A stretch of DNA of 64,000 nt from Macrosoma leucophasiata (lineage: Eukaryota; Arthropoda; Insecta; Lepidoptera; Hedylidae): the NCBI GenBank assembly GCA_036365455.1, contig JAWQUS010000017.1, positions 10,230,001-10,294,000 of the forward strand, written 5' to 3'. The notes under the pieces are model-generated. The model was not told the DNA's origin, ran no database searches, and saw only the letters and a list, made by a program, of their open reading frames with translations. Position numbers and translations under genes: made by a program. Of the stretch, positions 43,527-55,267 are shown in pieces (the stretch's first letter is position 1; each line of letters starts with the position of its first letter).

Positions 43527-43952
43527 TAATCTTTTGACGGCATTAGGGCCCACTTTGGATTGACTTTCATTTCAACTGCTATAAATATTGATATTGTCAA
43601 CCGTAAAGTTGTGTATCTTATTTCGAATTATTACACAAACATTAAACCCGGAGATAGTGTGTCAATATCTTAGGGACATTTCAGGTTAGCATTGTTCAAA
43701 AACTCACATATTCCCGTGATGAGAACGAAATAACTACAGATATTACGAGCACAACGCTTATCTCTTGCTGATGTAGCATTACACATTATTTTCCTCTTCG
43801 ATATAACAGACGGAAAAATAATAATATATTTTTCTCTAAACAAGCAACTGGAACGGAAGCCGCTGAGCGTTGGAAATCGAGTAGGTAATGTAGGTAGATA
43901 CTTTTATTTATTTCAAACGTGTAGTCGATATCGTCCGGCAGTGGCGGTAAGG

Positions 43953-44235
43953 TTTTACTGGTGGTAGAGCTCCAGTGACGGAGCTCGCGGGCGTAGACAC
44001 CACCGAATTACCTAATATACTTGCCGCTAATTGGCAGTGTTCAGCACTATCGTGTTCCGGTCAGGTGGTAATGTACGGCCCTGTAATTTCCGGCACAGAG
44101 GCGTAACACCTTAGACCTCAGGAGTGGTAACGCATCTGCACTTTGACCTTGGTCTTTTTGTGTGTGTCTATAGGCTGCAGTCATCACTTAACATCAATGT
44201 GAACTGCATACTTGTTTACCATTACATAAAAAAAT
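43953..44235 (+). mobile_element. SINE-like family A, inserted in unit R1
   Basis: A complete copy (ttttactggtggtagagctc to cattacataaaaaaa). R1 sequence resumes beyond it at acgtccggtatacaatcg. Confidence 0.8.
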
Positions 44236-44929
44236 AAAATAGGGCCTGGGGCGGCATTTGGGACGTCCGGTATACAATCGTTTGTTACGATTTATCGATA
44301 CACAACTGATACAGCGCCTCGTTGCAGATTAAGACGATAAACTGTGTGAAGAAATGGGTAAAGAAACGATGTATTTTTTATATTCAGACAAGTTCAATAG
44401 TATTAATTTTCCGAAAAGTGTTTAATTTTCTTTTTCTACTTGTCTAAACACGTAACTCCAGATACTACGAGCACAACTCTCCTGCTAATATGGCATTACA
44501 CATTATTTTTCTCTAGAATAGAACAAACGGGAAAATATATTTTTTACTTAGCAAGCGAATAGAACGGAAGCAGATGAATCAACGGAATTCAGAAGGTAGT
44601 GTTGGTACATGCTTTTATTTATTTATTTAAATATTATAGGTGAGTTTTAAGTAGCTTACATAGACTCTTGATGATATCGAAATAACTACAGACATTAAGT
44701 ACGGGTGCTAATATAGCATTACGCATTATTTTCCTCTTTTCTAGAACAAACGGAAAAATATATTTTTCTCGGAACAAGCAACTGGAACGGAAGCGGCTGA
44801 GCGTCGGAAATCGAGTACTGTAGGTACACGCTTTTATTTATTTCAACATGTTGTCGGCAACGTCCGGGACACAATCGTTTATTACGATTTACCGATACTC
44901 CAACAATACAGTGCCTTGTTCCAGATTAA

Positions 44930-45071
44930 CCCCCTTATTCACAAATGTATGGTATATTAGAAACATTTTAGCTATAATATGCTTAGTCTTTGTCAGTCGC
45001 ATTCCCAATTGCGTAAGAAAAAAGAAATAAAAGATAGATAAGTAATACTTTTGCGTTTATGAATAAGGGAG
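44930..45071. mobile_element. MITE P, copy 2, inserted in unit R3
   Basis: Left end cccccttattcacaaatgta, right end aataagggag, flanked by TA (44927-44928 and 45072-45073). Unit R1 shows the empty site cagattaagacgataaactg. Confidence 0.82.
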
Positions 45072-45642
45072 TAAGATTATAAACTGAACGAAAAAAACGA
45101 TAGAATTGTAATATTTCGCCAAACTGTAGATATATTTTTTATTTAGAAAACTAACTAAATTTCGTCTCCTACTTTTCTTACAACCACATATTTTTTGTAT
45201 GCAAAGTATTTATGTACTGGTGTTGAAATAAAACTAACACTCGCATGATAAAGGTACATAAATGTTGTTTAATAACTTACAGATATCTTGATGACATCAA
45301 AATTACCAGAGATATTTTACGAGCACAACGCCTATCTCCTCTTAATATAGCATTATCCATTATTTCCCTCTTTGATAGAGAGAACAACACATACAAAGAG
45401 ATAAATATATTTTTCTCTAAACAAGCAACTGGAACGGAAGCGACTAAGCGTCGGAAATCGGGCTCTGTAGGTACAAGCTTTTATTTATTTCAACATGTTG
45501 TCGGCAACGATCGGGATACAATCAGATGTTACGATTTATTAATATTGAGACAATTATGTGAGCGAGTACTGGCAACAAAATAGCCATCATACTGTTACAC
45601 ATAAATAAGAATAAGAAGAATAAATTTATTATTATCATCATG

Positions 45643-45686
45643 TACATTGATACATTCATGTCAATACATTGATACATTCATGACAA
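45643..45686. repeat. 22-bp tandem duplication
   Basis: tacattgatacattcatgtc+aa is followed by the same 22 bp with one T/A difference. It sits in a region (45600-45780) that reads like an antisense LINE 3' UTR. Confidence 0.85.
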
Positions 45687-45923
45687 TTTTAATAAAATAG
45701 TGCGCTTAAAACAGTCTTGACTTTTTTTTTGTTAGGCACTGGTACCCATGGTATGATTTAACTTGTGTTATGGGTACCAGGACTCTTTCTCAAGTTAAAT
45801 ACATTTAATGAACATTTATTTATAATATTATAATATGTTAATTAGTTAAGTTATGTTTTAACATGTTATTATAATAAATGTAAGGAAACATACTAGTAAT
45901 AACCATTTCAGTTAAAACCACTA

Positions 45924-46163
45924 TTACTCCGCTGGGGTCGTCATTCAGGGGCTATCAGCGATAATAGTGTCTTTCATCTCTGATTTTTTGGAAGTTTCCC
46001 AGTTCTGTAATATCTCACTCTGTCTCTCAGTTTGGTAATGTCTCCGGAGATGTCGACAGGCTCGCCACCTGTTAAATGGACTAAAACGTTACTGGCAATT
46101 CGAGGGTGTTTGCAAGTATGCTTGAATGCATTGCCTGCCTAATAACAGGCGTGAAGTTACATT
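45924..46163 (+). mobile_element. SINE G, decayed copy
   Basis: tattactccgctggggtcgt at the head, then gtttggtaatgtctccggag, gacaggctcgccacctgtta and ggcgtgaagttacatt. Several internal losses. Confidence 0.65.
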
Positions 46164-46228
46164 TTTTAGATACTAATCTAATCAAAGGAATAGTTGGTGG
46201 TGATTTGAAATATCTGGAAGTAATAATA

Positions 46229-46903
46229 GGTTGGCGAAAAAGTCTTTTCGCATTATAGTATGTATGAACTTGTAATAAAATCTCTTTGGCTGTAGTATTT
46301 GTATCTGGCTGGTTTTAGTATCATTGAAAGTTAAAATTTTAAAGAACTTAATTCCAAATTGTGTGTGTGTGGTGGGATTGGAAGGGCATTATTAATTATG
46401 AGCTATTACCACCAGGCAGGACTATCGATTCTGAACTCTACTGCGAACAACTGATGAGATTAAAGCAAGAAGTTGAGAGAAAGCGGCCGGAATTCATCAA
46501 CAGAAGGGGTGTGGTGTTTCATTATGATAACGCTAGACCTCACACATCTATAGCCACTCAGCAAAAATTAAGAGAGTTTGGCTGGGAGGTGTTAATGCAT
46601 CCGCCGTATAGTCCTGACCTTGCACCTTCAGATTACCACCTGTTTCGGTCTCTTCAGAATTCTTTATGCAATGTTAGGTTAACATCACGAGAGGACTGCC
46701 AAATCCACTTGTCGCGGTATTTTGATGAGAAGTCCCAACATTTTTATAGCAATGGGATCATGTCCCTACCTAGAAGATGGCAAAAGGTTATCGAACAAAA
46801 TGGTACATACATGCGAGTAGGTACTTTAGTTAAATTTAAATAAACTATATTAAAAAATGTTTTGAATTATCTTAAAAAATGCGAAGAAACTTTTTCCCCA
46901 ATC
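46229..46903 (+). mobile_element. Internally deleted mariner element
   Basis: 5' TIR ggttggcgaaaaagtctttt and the 3' end, reverse complement gattggggaaaaagtttctt, match at about 22 of 27 positions. TA precedes the 5' end. The length (675 bp) is about half that of a full mariner. The deletion removed the N-terminal DNA-binding part of the transposase. Confidence 0.9.
46361..46843 (+). pseudogene. Mariner transposase, C-terminal half (D34D)
   Basis: An uninterrupted frame starts within the VWWDWKG motif and carries HYDNARPH (second catalytic Asp) and PPYSPDLAPSDYHLF (third Asp). 34 residues separate them, the D34D spacing of mariners. The first catalytic Asp and the helix-turn-helix domains are missing, so this cannot be an active transposase. 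Transposase cuts and joins DNA at the TIRs at TA sites. With intact TIRs the element could in principle be mobilised by a full-length relative. Confidence 0.92.
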
Positions 46904-47216
46904 ATGTTTCTACTCCCTTTTATTTATTTTAACATCTTGTCGACAACATCCGGCATTGTTACGATTTACCGATAGTGTTGTGATATACGGCGCCTCGTTG
47001 CAGATTGTGACGATAAAATGTACTTACGAGGCAATGGGTGAGAAAATGAAGTATTTGTTGTATTTCAGCCAAATTGGAGCTGCGATATTTTATTATGTGG
47101 AAGATGAGCTATTAACTAAAATTCTTCGAGTAGGTAAAGTACATACAATATTCAATTCGGAATAACTAGCGTACGAAAATATTTAGGGTACAAATAATTG
47201 TCAGTGTCATTCATTA

Positions 47217-47558
47217 AGTATGTATCTTCACGCCAGGTCTGAGAGAGTGTAAAGCGCCTAGATATCCCGGTCCTGACACACCTCTCGTGCCTCATCTACC
47301 TTCATCATTCTCTTCATACATGCACGCCGGTTCCTAAGACTTTAGACCATCAGACAGAACTCGATCTATTTGGTCATGGTAAGTCAGTCTTGGTCTTCCT
47401 GGGCTTCTGCAACCATCTACATTCGCATTGTATATCTTTTTAGTCATTCGTCATTCGACATTCTTTCTATATGCCCGAAACATCGGAGCATGCCTTTTTA
47501 ATTTTTACACCGATACTCTCATTCACACAAAGCCACAAAACTTTCAAACGTCTTCATT
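47217..47558 (-). pseudogene. Second 5'-truncated RTE-type ORF2 fragment
   Basis: Reverse complement of much of 24910-25275 at high identity (for example gcatgtatgaagagaatgat). Minus-strand peptides RCFGHIERMSND and SLRNRRACMKRMMKVDEA are visible, but the frame is broken by several stops and shifts. Shorter at its 5' end than the copy at 24808. Confidence 0.85.
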
Positions 47559-47778
47559 AAGTCATTAATTTATAACTTTTACCATTAGTTTGTATATCTT
47601 GCATCAGAGCATAATTAAGCTTGTAGTAAGTAAACCACTAAATTGTTATTGCTGAAACGAAGCATTTCATTGAGTCATTAATTTATTACTTTTACCATTA
47701 GTTTGCATATCTTTTATCACAGCATAATTAAGCTTGTAGTAAGTAAACCACAAAATTGTTATTGCTGAAACGAAGCAT
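47553..47778. repeat. 113-bp tandem duplication
   Basis: 47553-47665 and 47666-47778 share ttcatt(a/g)agtcattaattta, taattaagcttgtagtaagt and gttattgctgaaacgaagca with a handful of substitutions. It begins at the 5' end of the RTE fragment. Confidence 0.92.
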
Positions 47779-48054
47779 AACGAGGTGAGATCCTTTCACC
47801 AACATTTCAGCATCTTAAGATCTAGGAACAGTACAGATTAATCTAATTTGTGATACGAGACAGCCGAATGTTCCCACTAAGTGACATCCGTCGAGACGTC
47901 AATTAAGCCCTTCTTACTCAATGTAATCCAATATGTGCAGCTAGCGAGTGTAGATAAAGGTGATACAATAAAGGACATTTGAAGAAAGATGAATAGATTA
48001 AACTTAAAACCGTTCTGTACACCAATAAATTACAATAGAAAAAAATATAGAAAA

Positions 48055-48188
48055 TAATCCGTACTAATTATAAATGCGAAAGTAACGTTGTCTGTCTGTT
48101 ACTATTTCACGTCCAAACGACTGAACCGATTTTAATGAAATTTGGTACGGAGATAGAGCTGACTTTGAGAAAGAACATAAACTACTTA
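48055..48188 (+). mobile_element. Short retroelement J, left half
   Basis: ccgtactaattataaatgcg to aaagaacataaactactta, matching 23196-23340. Continues at 51563. Confidence 0.82.
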
Positions 48189-48196
48189 GTTGTTTT

Positions 48197-48430
48197 TTGT
48201 CAGAGACGGAAAATGCACTTAGCTATAAATTGAATGCCACACTGCATACTATTTGTACTCACACTGCTAAGTTTCATTTAATAGACACCAATAGTGTAAT
48301 TTGTAATTTTTTTCATTGGACAAAAGGTAGATGCTACCTCAGTTCTAGTTTTAAGAGACATATAGCTACTTCACTCTTTTTTTTTAGAAATTTCAAAAAA
48401 AAATTGTACAATTGGACTAGTTTCTTTTGA
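48197..48430 (+). pseudogene. LINE ORF1 C-terminal relic (esterase-like)
   Basis: The frame reads ALSYKLNATLHTICTHTAK, FHLIDTNS and later FHWTKGRCYLSSSFKRHIA. The N-x2-L ... V/F-DTNS ... FT-HG-HL-GK-type order resembles the C-terminus of SGNH-esterase-like ORF1 proteins in CR1-group LINEs. The start is missing and key motif positions are changed. The assignment rests on weak similarity plus position. Confidence 0.4.
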
Positions 48431-48651
48431 GCAGTCATGTTTTATTAATAATGACATTACAAATCATTTAAATTAAATTCTACGACAACAGAGGGAGTAA
48501 CCTCTAGCTCTAATTTATTATATTCCTCTTTGATTAATTTAGCAGTGCAGTCAAATGACCACTATAATGAATGTTACACAAAAAATCGCCATAATAATAA
48601 TTTAAATATTAATTAACATTTATTAATTTACCTTGTGCATCAAAACATTTA

Positions 48652-51264
48652 TTGCTTGACAGAGGGCAAGCTACTGGAATTGGAATTATTCATAAACTCT
48701 TACAATTAACAACACATAATACTATGTGTATTACCGAGCATTGGCTTATGAAACATCAACTTATGTTTAATTTCAGCAACCACCTAGTGGGAAGCTCATT
48801 CTGCAGAGTCAACACAATACATGGAGGAGCTCTTATAATATTGAATAAAAATCTAAAGTTCAAGGAGCGGAAAGATATTGTGTCCCTCTCTGTAGAGTGT
48901 TTGATCGAATCAGCGTGTGTACAATTAGAGCAATTCATTGACGTTTGTGTCTATAGACCTCCCACTGCGGATTTCAGTTTATTTGTGGAAATAATGGATC
49001 AAACCATAAACAAACTTTCGAATTCGAGCAAGCCCTTATTAGTTTGTGGTGACTTTAACATCAATATTCTCGATAACACTAGTTCAACCATTAAAATTTT
49101 AAGTCTTTTTTAGTCCCACAATTTATTTAACTTATATATGGAGCCTACTAGAATAACCGCTACCACAGCTACATGTCTGGACAATATTTATACAGATATT
49201 TTGCCAACACATAAAAATATAATTAATAAACTAGATTCAGATCACACTGGCCAGTTGATTACTTTTGAGAACAAAAGTAAACCAGTGGCTAAACAGAAAT
49301 TTACTTTTGTGCCAGTAACTGTTGATCGCTTGGAACGTATGAGAATTAGCTTAATGAGTAACTCACAAATTTCAAGTAATGAATCAGACCCTAATACTCT
49401 ATATAATTCATTTTTTAACTCATTTCTTATGCAGTTTAACTCAATATTTACCTCTAGGGAGATCTCAGTTACAAATCGTCCTATTTTCGTTAATTGGGCA
49501 ACAACAGGCATTTACAAGAGTCGGGAAATATTGTACAGGTTTTACTATGAAAGACAGTATAACAATAGTGAAAACTTTAAGCAATATCTAAAAAGTTATT
49601 CAAAATTTTTAAAATTTTTTTAAAGATTTAGCTAATTTACAGCTAAATCTTTACTTATAAAATCAAAAATTAGGAACAGTAGTAATAAAATTAAAGCTAC
49701 TTGGAAAGTTACTAATGCCGAAACTGACAGAACTAGACAAAACAAAACTGACTTTACACTAAGTATTAATGGTCACGTTACGAATAACGATACGAAAGTG
49801 GCCAATGCATTTGAAAGATTTTTTTCTACTTTCCCAGTCCTTTTGACAAGTACTTTAGGCTCTTCCACATCCGCTGCAGAGTTGTTGATCAAGGAAAATA
49901 TACCTGATTATTTTGATAATTTTTGTTTTCATCACGTTAACCAGCTTAATGTTAATAAAAAAACAGCAGACCTTTGGGGCGTTTCTGTTGTTATTGTACA
50001 GTCATTAATTGATATTATTATTCCAGATTTAGTAATTGTATTTAATAGATGCATTGATTGTGGCGTGTTCCCAGACTTGATGAAGTACAGTAAGTTAATC
50101 CCTTTGTTCAAGTCAGGTAGTGCATCAGACCCCTCTAACTTCAGGCCTATTTCCGTGCTACCTACATTCAGCAAAATTTTTAAAAAGCTTATACTTACTC
50201 AGTTACTTAATTATTTCAACAAAAATTAATTGCTGCACACTAAACAATTTGGTTTTACTTGCGGTAGGTCAACGTCTGATGCCGGTGTCAAATTGTTAGA
50301 GTGTATATTTGAGGCTTGGGAGGAGTCACGTGACGCCTATGGCATTTTTTGTGATTTGTCTAAGGCATTCGATTGTGTGCAGCATGAAACACTTGTAATG
50401 AAACTACACCACTATGGAATAAGAGGCATAGCTTTGAATCTTCTTAATTCCTATTTGAGTGATAGGATTCAAAAAGACGACATTAACGGCAATCTATCTT
50501 ATGGTTCCGCTTTAGCAATGGGGGTGCCCCAAGGCTCGATTCTAGGTCCATTTCTTTTCCTTGTGTACATCAATGATTTGCCCTATCTGGTAAAAGATAA
50601 TCATGAGATTGTATTGTTTGCAGACGATACCTCCTTAATATTCAAAGTTAACAGACAGCAATCAATAATTGACGATGTAAACATTGCTCTGTCTAGAATT
50701 GTAAACTGGTTTAGTGCGAATAACCTACTATTAAATGATAGTAAAACTAAATGTGTTAGATTCTTTACCAAAAATGTTAAGCAAGTAAAAACCAGGGTGT
50801 TGATGAACAACGAGGAACTAGAATTGGTGAATAAAACTGTCTTCTTGGGTTTAACTTTGGATTCGCACCTACAATGGGGCTCACATATAGAAACATTATC
50901 TAGTAGGCTTAGTTCGGTAGCTTACGCTCTAAGAAAAATTCATCAATTGACCGATGTTGAAACCGCGCGTTTAGTTTATTTCACTTATTTTCATAGCATT
51001 ATGTCGTATGGTTTACTGCTTTGGTTAAGTGCTGCCGACACTGACTCAATATTTGTGCTTCAAAAGCGAGCTATTCGAGCTATTTATGAGATGAGCCCTC
51101 GGGAATCTCTGAAAAATACGTTCCAAGAGATCAACATCCTTACACTCCATTCCCAATATATTTATGAGAATCTTGTGTATGTCCACAAAAATCTGACAAA
51201 ATTTAAGAAAAATTGTGATCTTCATCAACTTAACCTACGTAATAAAAATAACAATATACAATAA
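48652..51264 (+). pseudogene. LINE ORF2: AP-type endonuclease plus reverse transcriptase, four stops
   Basis: A single frame runs throughout, broken by TAG at 49111 and TAA at 49621, 49633 and 50227; no frameshift is needed. Endonuclease part: ITEHWL, HGGALIIL, YRPP and VCGDFNI (the catalytic GDFN). Reverse transcriptase: NFRPISVLPTFSKIFKK, KQFGF, DLSKAFDCVQHETL, GVPQGSILGPFLF, FADDTSLI (catalytic FADD) and FLGLTLD. A C-terminal VLQKRAIR region follows. ORF2 nicks target DNA and copies the RNA in place. Motif wording points to the CR1/jockey group; the clade is not fixed. No N-terminal Met is evident. Confidence 0.9.
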
Positions 51265-51562
51265 ACTACCAAATGACATAATAAATTTATCAATTAATAG
51301 ATTTAAGAAAATTATTAAAATTAAATTATGTAAAAAAGCTTATTACTCCATCTCAGACTATATCATGGATTTAGAGGCATGGCATTGAATTGCTCTTTTT
51401 ATTAAGGCTTATGTTTGGTGGCTGGCTTGTGATATTGTAGCTGTTTTTTTTTTAATGTAAAATAATGTTCACTTTTGTGTATACCACCTTGATGTTATGA
51501 CGTTCATAAGCGTCCACCTGAGACCCAAATGAATAAATGCTTTTGACTTTGACTTGACTTTG

Positions 51563-51612
51563 ACTATTTATAAAACGACATCCACGCGGGTGAAGCCGCG
51601 GACAATAGCTAG
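51563..51612 (+). mobile_element. Short retroelement J, right half
   Basis: Resumes repeat J: actatttataaaacgacatc, cacgcgggtgaagccgcgga and atagctagtaataa. Confidence 0.82.
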
Positions 51613-52320
51613 TAATAAGTAAATGGGGAAGCTTTCATTATTTTAGTCGTCAGACTGTTGGCTTTTGTCCACAGCTGGACAGACAAGTTAATAATAATAA
51701 TTGACTATATATCCTTTTAAGAAAATGAATAGAAAAGAAATCTATATTATTTTTTTTTTCTTAATGGCTTTATTCACAAATTGAGTATCCCAATGAATAA
51801 TTATTACATAGGAAAAAAATATTTTATTGGCGAATATTTTAATTGTTCAGTATGTATTCAACACAAATGATGTTTGAGGGTTCGCCTGTTAACGCCGCTT
51901 ATATTAAAAACTTGTCGCGTCACAGCCTCTCTTGTTACCTAAACTTCTTAAATTATACCTTTGGCCCACGGTAATTTCCTTTGTAATGCTAAAGTTGAAA
52001 ACACTTCCAAAAGTTTTTGGAATTTCCCCGAAATACTTTTCATTTCTTCAAATCTTGAAATAAACTGACTTTAGCCAACTGCTGTACTGTTGACTTCATA
52101 GTGTAGTAATAACAGGTAGGTAGTTATTGTTCGTGTAACATTAAATTATATTTTTTCAAACAATATCCACAGACACGTTGCACTCTTATAACATAGAACG
52201 ATCAGAATAATAAAACAACTCATAAATTGTGTTTGAATTTTAAAATGTAATTGAAAACAAAATATATACCTACAGTTCATGTTTGTAAGTTAATAATGCA
52301 GCCTATATACATGAATTTTA
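51613..52320. other. Unassigned stretch
   Basis: AT-rich, apparently unique; nothing recognised. Confidence 0.4.
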
Positions 52321-52636
52321 ACTGCCTCGGTAGCCTATTAGTGGCATGCCACTACTACTACGCTGAGGTCCTAGGTTCGATTCCCGGGTAGGGGGTTTTC
52401 AGAGATAATGGTGTAAAGTCCTTTATCTCTGGTTCTATTGGGATTTTTCCATTTTCTGGAAATTTCCCAGTACCTCGAAGTTTGGTAATGTGCCCGGTAA
52501 TGTCAACAGGCTCGCCACCTGTTACATGGGTCAAAAATGTAACCGGCAAATCGTGGGTGTTTGCATGTATGCTTGAATGAATGCATTTAACCTCTGCCTA
52601 CCCCTTCGGGGATTACCGGCCTTGAAGTTACGTTTA
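52321..52636 (+). mobile_element. SINE G, complete copy
   Basis: actgcctcggtagcctatta head, ggttcgattcccgggtaggg box-B region, body and cttgaagttacgttt end. Very close to the 24081 copy. Confidence 0.85.
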
Positions 52637-52837
52637 GGTTTTTTTTATGTACATAAATCTTATTCCTGTATATTTTAAACATAAAGTCTTTTATTGTCAC
52701 TACTGAGGTCTTTAGATCTTTCGCCTCTAAACATCCGGACCGGAACCGTGCACTGCACAATCAAACAGTAGTAGTACTTCAATGCAGTAACAGCCAAGTG
52801 GTAGTTTTATTTTGTTTCATCTTTTCTTTCACATTGC

Positions 52838-53032
52838 CTAACTAGCATAGTTGGTAATAGATGGCGCTGCTGCTACCATAAAGCAATGCAATAAATGTGA
52901 AGGAAAGATTTGACAAATCGGGCAGGACTTCAGTAGCTCAATTGGAAGAGCGGCTGGACTAGATTCCCAGTAGGCCGCGAGTTCGAGTCTCGCCTGAAGT
53001 CAAATTTTTCTTTCCATTTTTCTTTAAAATAA
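52838..53032 (+). mobile_element. tRNA-like SINE T1, copy d (long)
   Basis: Core 52927-53002 pairs at the acceptor (acttcag/ctgaagt), D arm and T arm. A 5' extension with tagatggcgctgctgctacc and gtgaaggaaagatttgacaa is nearly identical to 58930-59024, showing that the mobile unit is longer than the tRNA-like core. Confidence 0.8.
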
Positions 53033-53063
53033 AATAATTATTACATAATTTATTACATAATTT

Positions 53064-53228
53064 GTACGGCCCTGTAATTTCCGGCACAGAGACATAACAC
53101 CTTAGGCCTTAGGAGTGGTAACGCATCTGCATCTTGACCTTGGTCTTCGTGTGGTTGTCTATAGACTGCAGTCATCACTTAACATCAATGTGAACTGCAT
53201 GCTTGTTTGCCACTTCCAGTACATATAA
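53064..53228 (+). mobile_element. Family A fragment (3' half)
   Basis: tgtacggccctgtaatttcc to gcttgtttgccacttccagt. The 5' half is absent; it abuts the T1 unit. Confidence 0.75.
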
Positions 53229-53400
53229 AAAATCCTACATTTGTTTAATCAAATAATACGTTCACTGTGAGTTGATTCACGACCATGATGATGTCATTCA
53301 CCTGTCATCTGTGAGAATAATCACGATGAAACTCCCTGAACGAGGCTTGCATATGATTAATTAAATCGATCCCTAAAAGTAAATTATTAATTAAGTTACA

Positions 53401-53572
53401 GAACCAATACAGGTAGATGGATTAATTCGTCTCAACATTCATTGGCGCTTGTTACCGGTCGATGGGACTCGAGTGTTCACTACACCAGTTATGGATAGCT
53501 CCCACGCTATAAGCACCCTCAGGGGCGGGTCGGAATTATTCATTATATTAAATTTTAGACTTGACGAGGTTC
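53401..53572 (+). CDS. Possible internal exon, unidentified
   Basis: The frame is open from the AG at 53399-53412 (aagttacag or aatacag) through GLIRLNIHWRLLPVDGTR and MDSSHAISTLRGGSELF to a GTAAGC (53573). The frame stays open to 53745, so the donor is optional. No repeat overlaps and no domain is recognised. Confidence 0.2.
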
Positions 53573-53745
53573 ACGTAAGCTACGCAAGGAGTAAACTTTG
53601 TAAATTTGACAAGTTTACGACGAAGCCGAGGTTCGGGCGTGAAATAAGTATTTTGAACTATATTAAAATGACAAAGTTTTACCAATCAAATAAAGTATCA
53701 GCTAGTGTTTATGGTATTCAGTCAAATCGTGTTTATTTGAAGTAA

Positions 53746-55139
53746 GAGTTCGGCGAATATAAAAGGACTTTTTTGAAGTACCTACTCCTTGAGATCTGAT
53801 TTAATGATAAACAATGTCTTGTGTCACTGGTAGAACTCCAACAACACAACTCAAGCTGTGAATATCATCTGATTACTTTATTCATTTGCAACTAAATGAT
53901 GGTGTTCAGCATAACTCTGTTTAAATGAGATGTTTTAATGCAAGTCAGTTATGTCTGACTGTAAAACAAAACATCATGACATGTGTCTCAAAAGAGTCTA
54001 CGCTTAAGGATTTAGATCCCTAATTTTGCATAAATGTTTGTAGCCGTTGAACTAATTTTATATAAGTTTCCGCTCGTTTGCCATTCTATGGCATAATAAA
54101 GACAACTGAATATCTCAACATAATCAACATACCCATAGTGAGAGTTCACTATTTTGATAATAATTAATCCAGTGCTTGAATAGCATCTTATGATATTTCC
54201 TTTTTAAAAAAATAAAGCAAAGTTAATGGAAATTTGCTTAAATAATGATTCTTGCATGCAAAGGCAGGTCCAAGAAAAAACTATAATTATAGTATAGGCA
54301 CGAACATCAGGAAACTAGCTTAATTATACAAAAAAACGAAACTGGGCCAGCAAATATGAGTTCTGTTTTTATTATTATCCAATAAATCAGAATCTTTATT
54401 ATTCGTTATAAAGCATGTAGTGTAATGACTCATAATGTATGGTGGAGCTATTTTGTTTCTTCTGATGTTTGATAATACTACGTATAGAATGGACACTTCG
54501 ACGTCCCGCCCGATTTCCCCGCCTCACCCAACCTCCTCCCCTCTTATGGGCGATTTTTGGTATTCTCTACGTGCTACGCACACACGTGCACGTGTAAATA
54601 CACGTCATTGATTGATGTCTGTGTAATAGAGACCAAATTATGCGTTTGTATGGAATTTTAGCGGAGTGTCCGCGGTGCGGCAATGGTTTAATATACTGTT
54701 TTACATTTTGTTGCGCTGCTATCTCAAACATTTGAGTTAACTACCCCAGTTGTAGAAAATATTTTCAAATTTTTTGTAGAGTTGCTTTTTTTCAGTATGT
54801 AGACCAGTCATGCAAAAATGACGTCGGTAAAATAACGTAAGCCAAAATCAAGTCGACAAAAAAAATCGCGTTGGGATCACCAATTTGCGTATCTGGAGTG
54901 GTCTAAGGTTTTACGTTCAAATAGTAAAGGATGGAAAATGAGAAAAAAATTCACCCTCTACTATCTAACTCTACTACTGTATTGGTGATCACCAATAATC
55001 CGAATTATTTCAGTTACCTTAAAGCGGTTAATTTAGGCAAATTGACATGCGAGTGGGCGGCATTAAGGTGATGGGACAACTGACGAGCAAACACTAAGTT
55101 TTTGCTGTTGGTTGAGTCAAGGTGCTGTGTATTTATATG
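53746..55139. other. Unassigned stretch with a GC-rich island
   Basis: 54490-54700 is much richer in GC than its surroundings (gacgtcccgcccgatttccc, acacacgtgcacgtgt, gcggagtgtccgcggtgcgg). No frame or repeat is identified there. The remainder is AT-rich. Confidence 0.4.
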
Positions 55140-55267
55140 TAAAATGTTGCCAAACAAGCATGTACTTCAAATCGATGCTAAATCAATAAAATAAAATAGT
55201 ACAGCCTATAGTTGGGACGTTTCATTGAATACCGCCATCCCAAGGCGATGCAATAAAAATGTCGGGG

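Larger units (their letters stand above)
43690..47140 (+). repeat. Locally amplified unit R, five diverged copies
   Basis: Approximate extents of the copies: R1 43690-44420, R2 44440-44640, R3 44670-45190, R4 45275-45590 and R5 46905-47140, all in the same orientation. Recurrent blocks in order are attacgagcacaac, tagcattacacattattttc, aagcaactggaacggaagc, cttttatttatttcaacatg, gttgtcggcaac, acaatcgtttgttacgattt and cctcgttgcagatt. No shared open frame is conserved; R4 has a 112-codon frame that the others lack. Copies are broken by a family A SINE (R1), MITE P (R3) and, between R4 and R5, a SINE G and a mariner. Confidence 0.8.
48189..51562 (+). mobile_element. CR1/jockey-like LINE, 5'-truncated, nested in repeat J
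   Basis: A 3.4-kb non-LTR retrotransposon: an ORF1 C-terminal relic, ORF2 with endonuclease and reverse transcriptase, a 3' UTR with gaataaatgc, and a TTTGAC-type tail (51537-51562). Imperfect direct repeats actactta (48181-48188) and actattta (51563-51570) flank it. The host sequence J is interrupted exactly there. Confidence 0.88.

Noticed and set aside
45245..45583. 112-codon frame in unit R4 as a gene
   Set aside because: The homologous units R1, R2, R3 and R5 do not keep the frame, so it is not under coding constraint.
47553..47778. LTR pair
   Set aside because: The 113-bp repeats are adjacent with no internal sequence between them; this is a tandem duplication.
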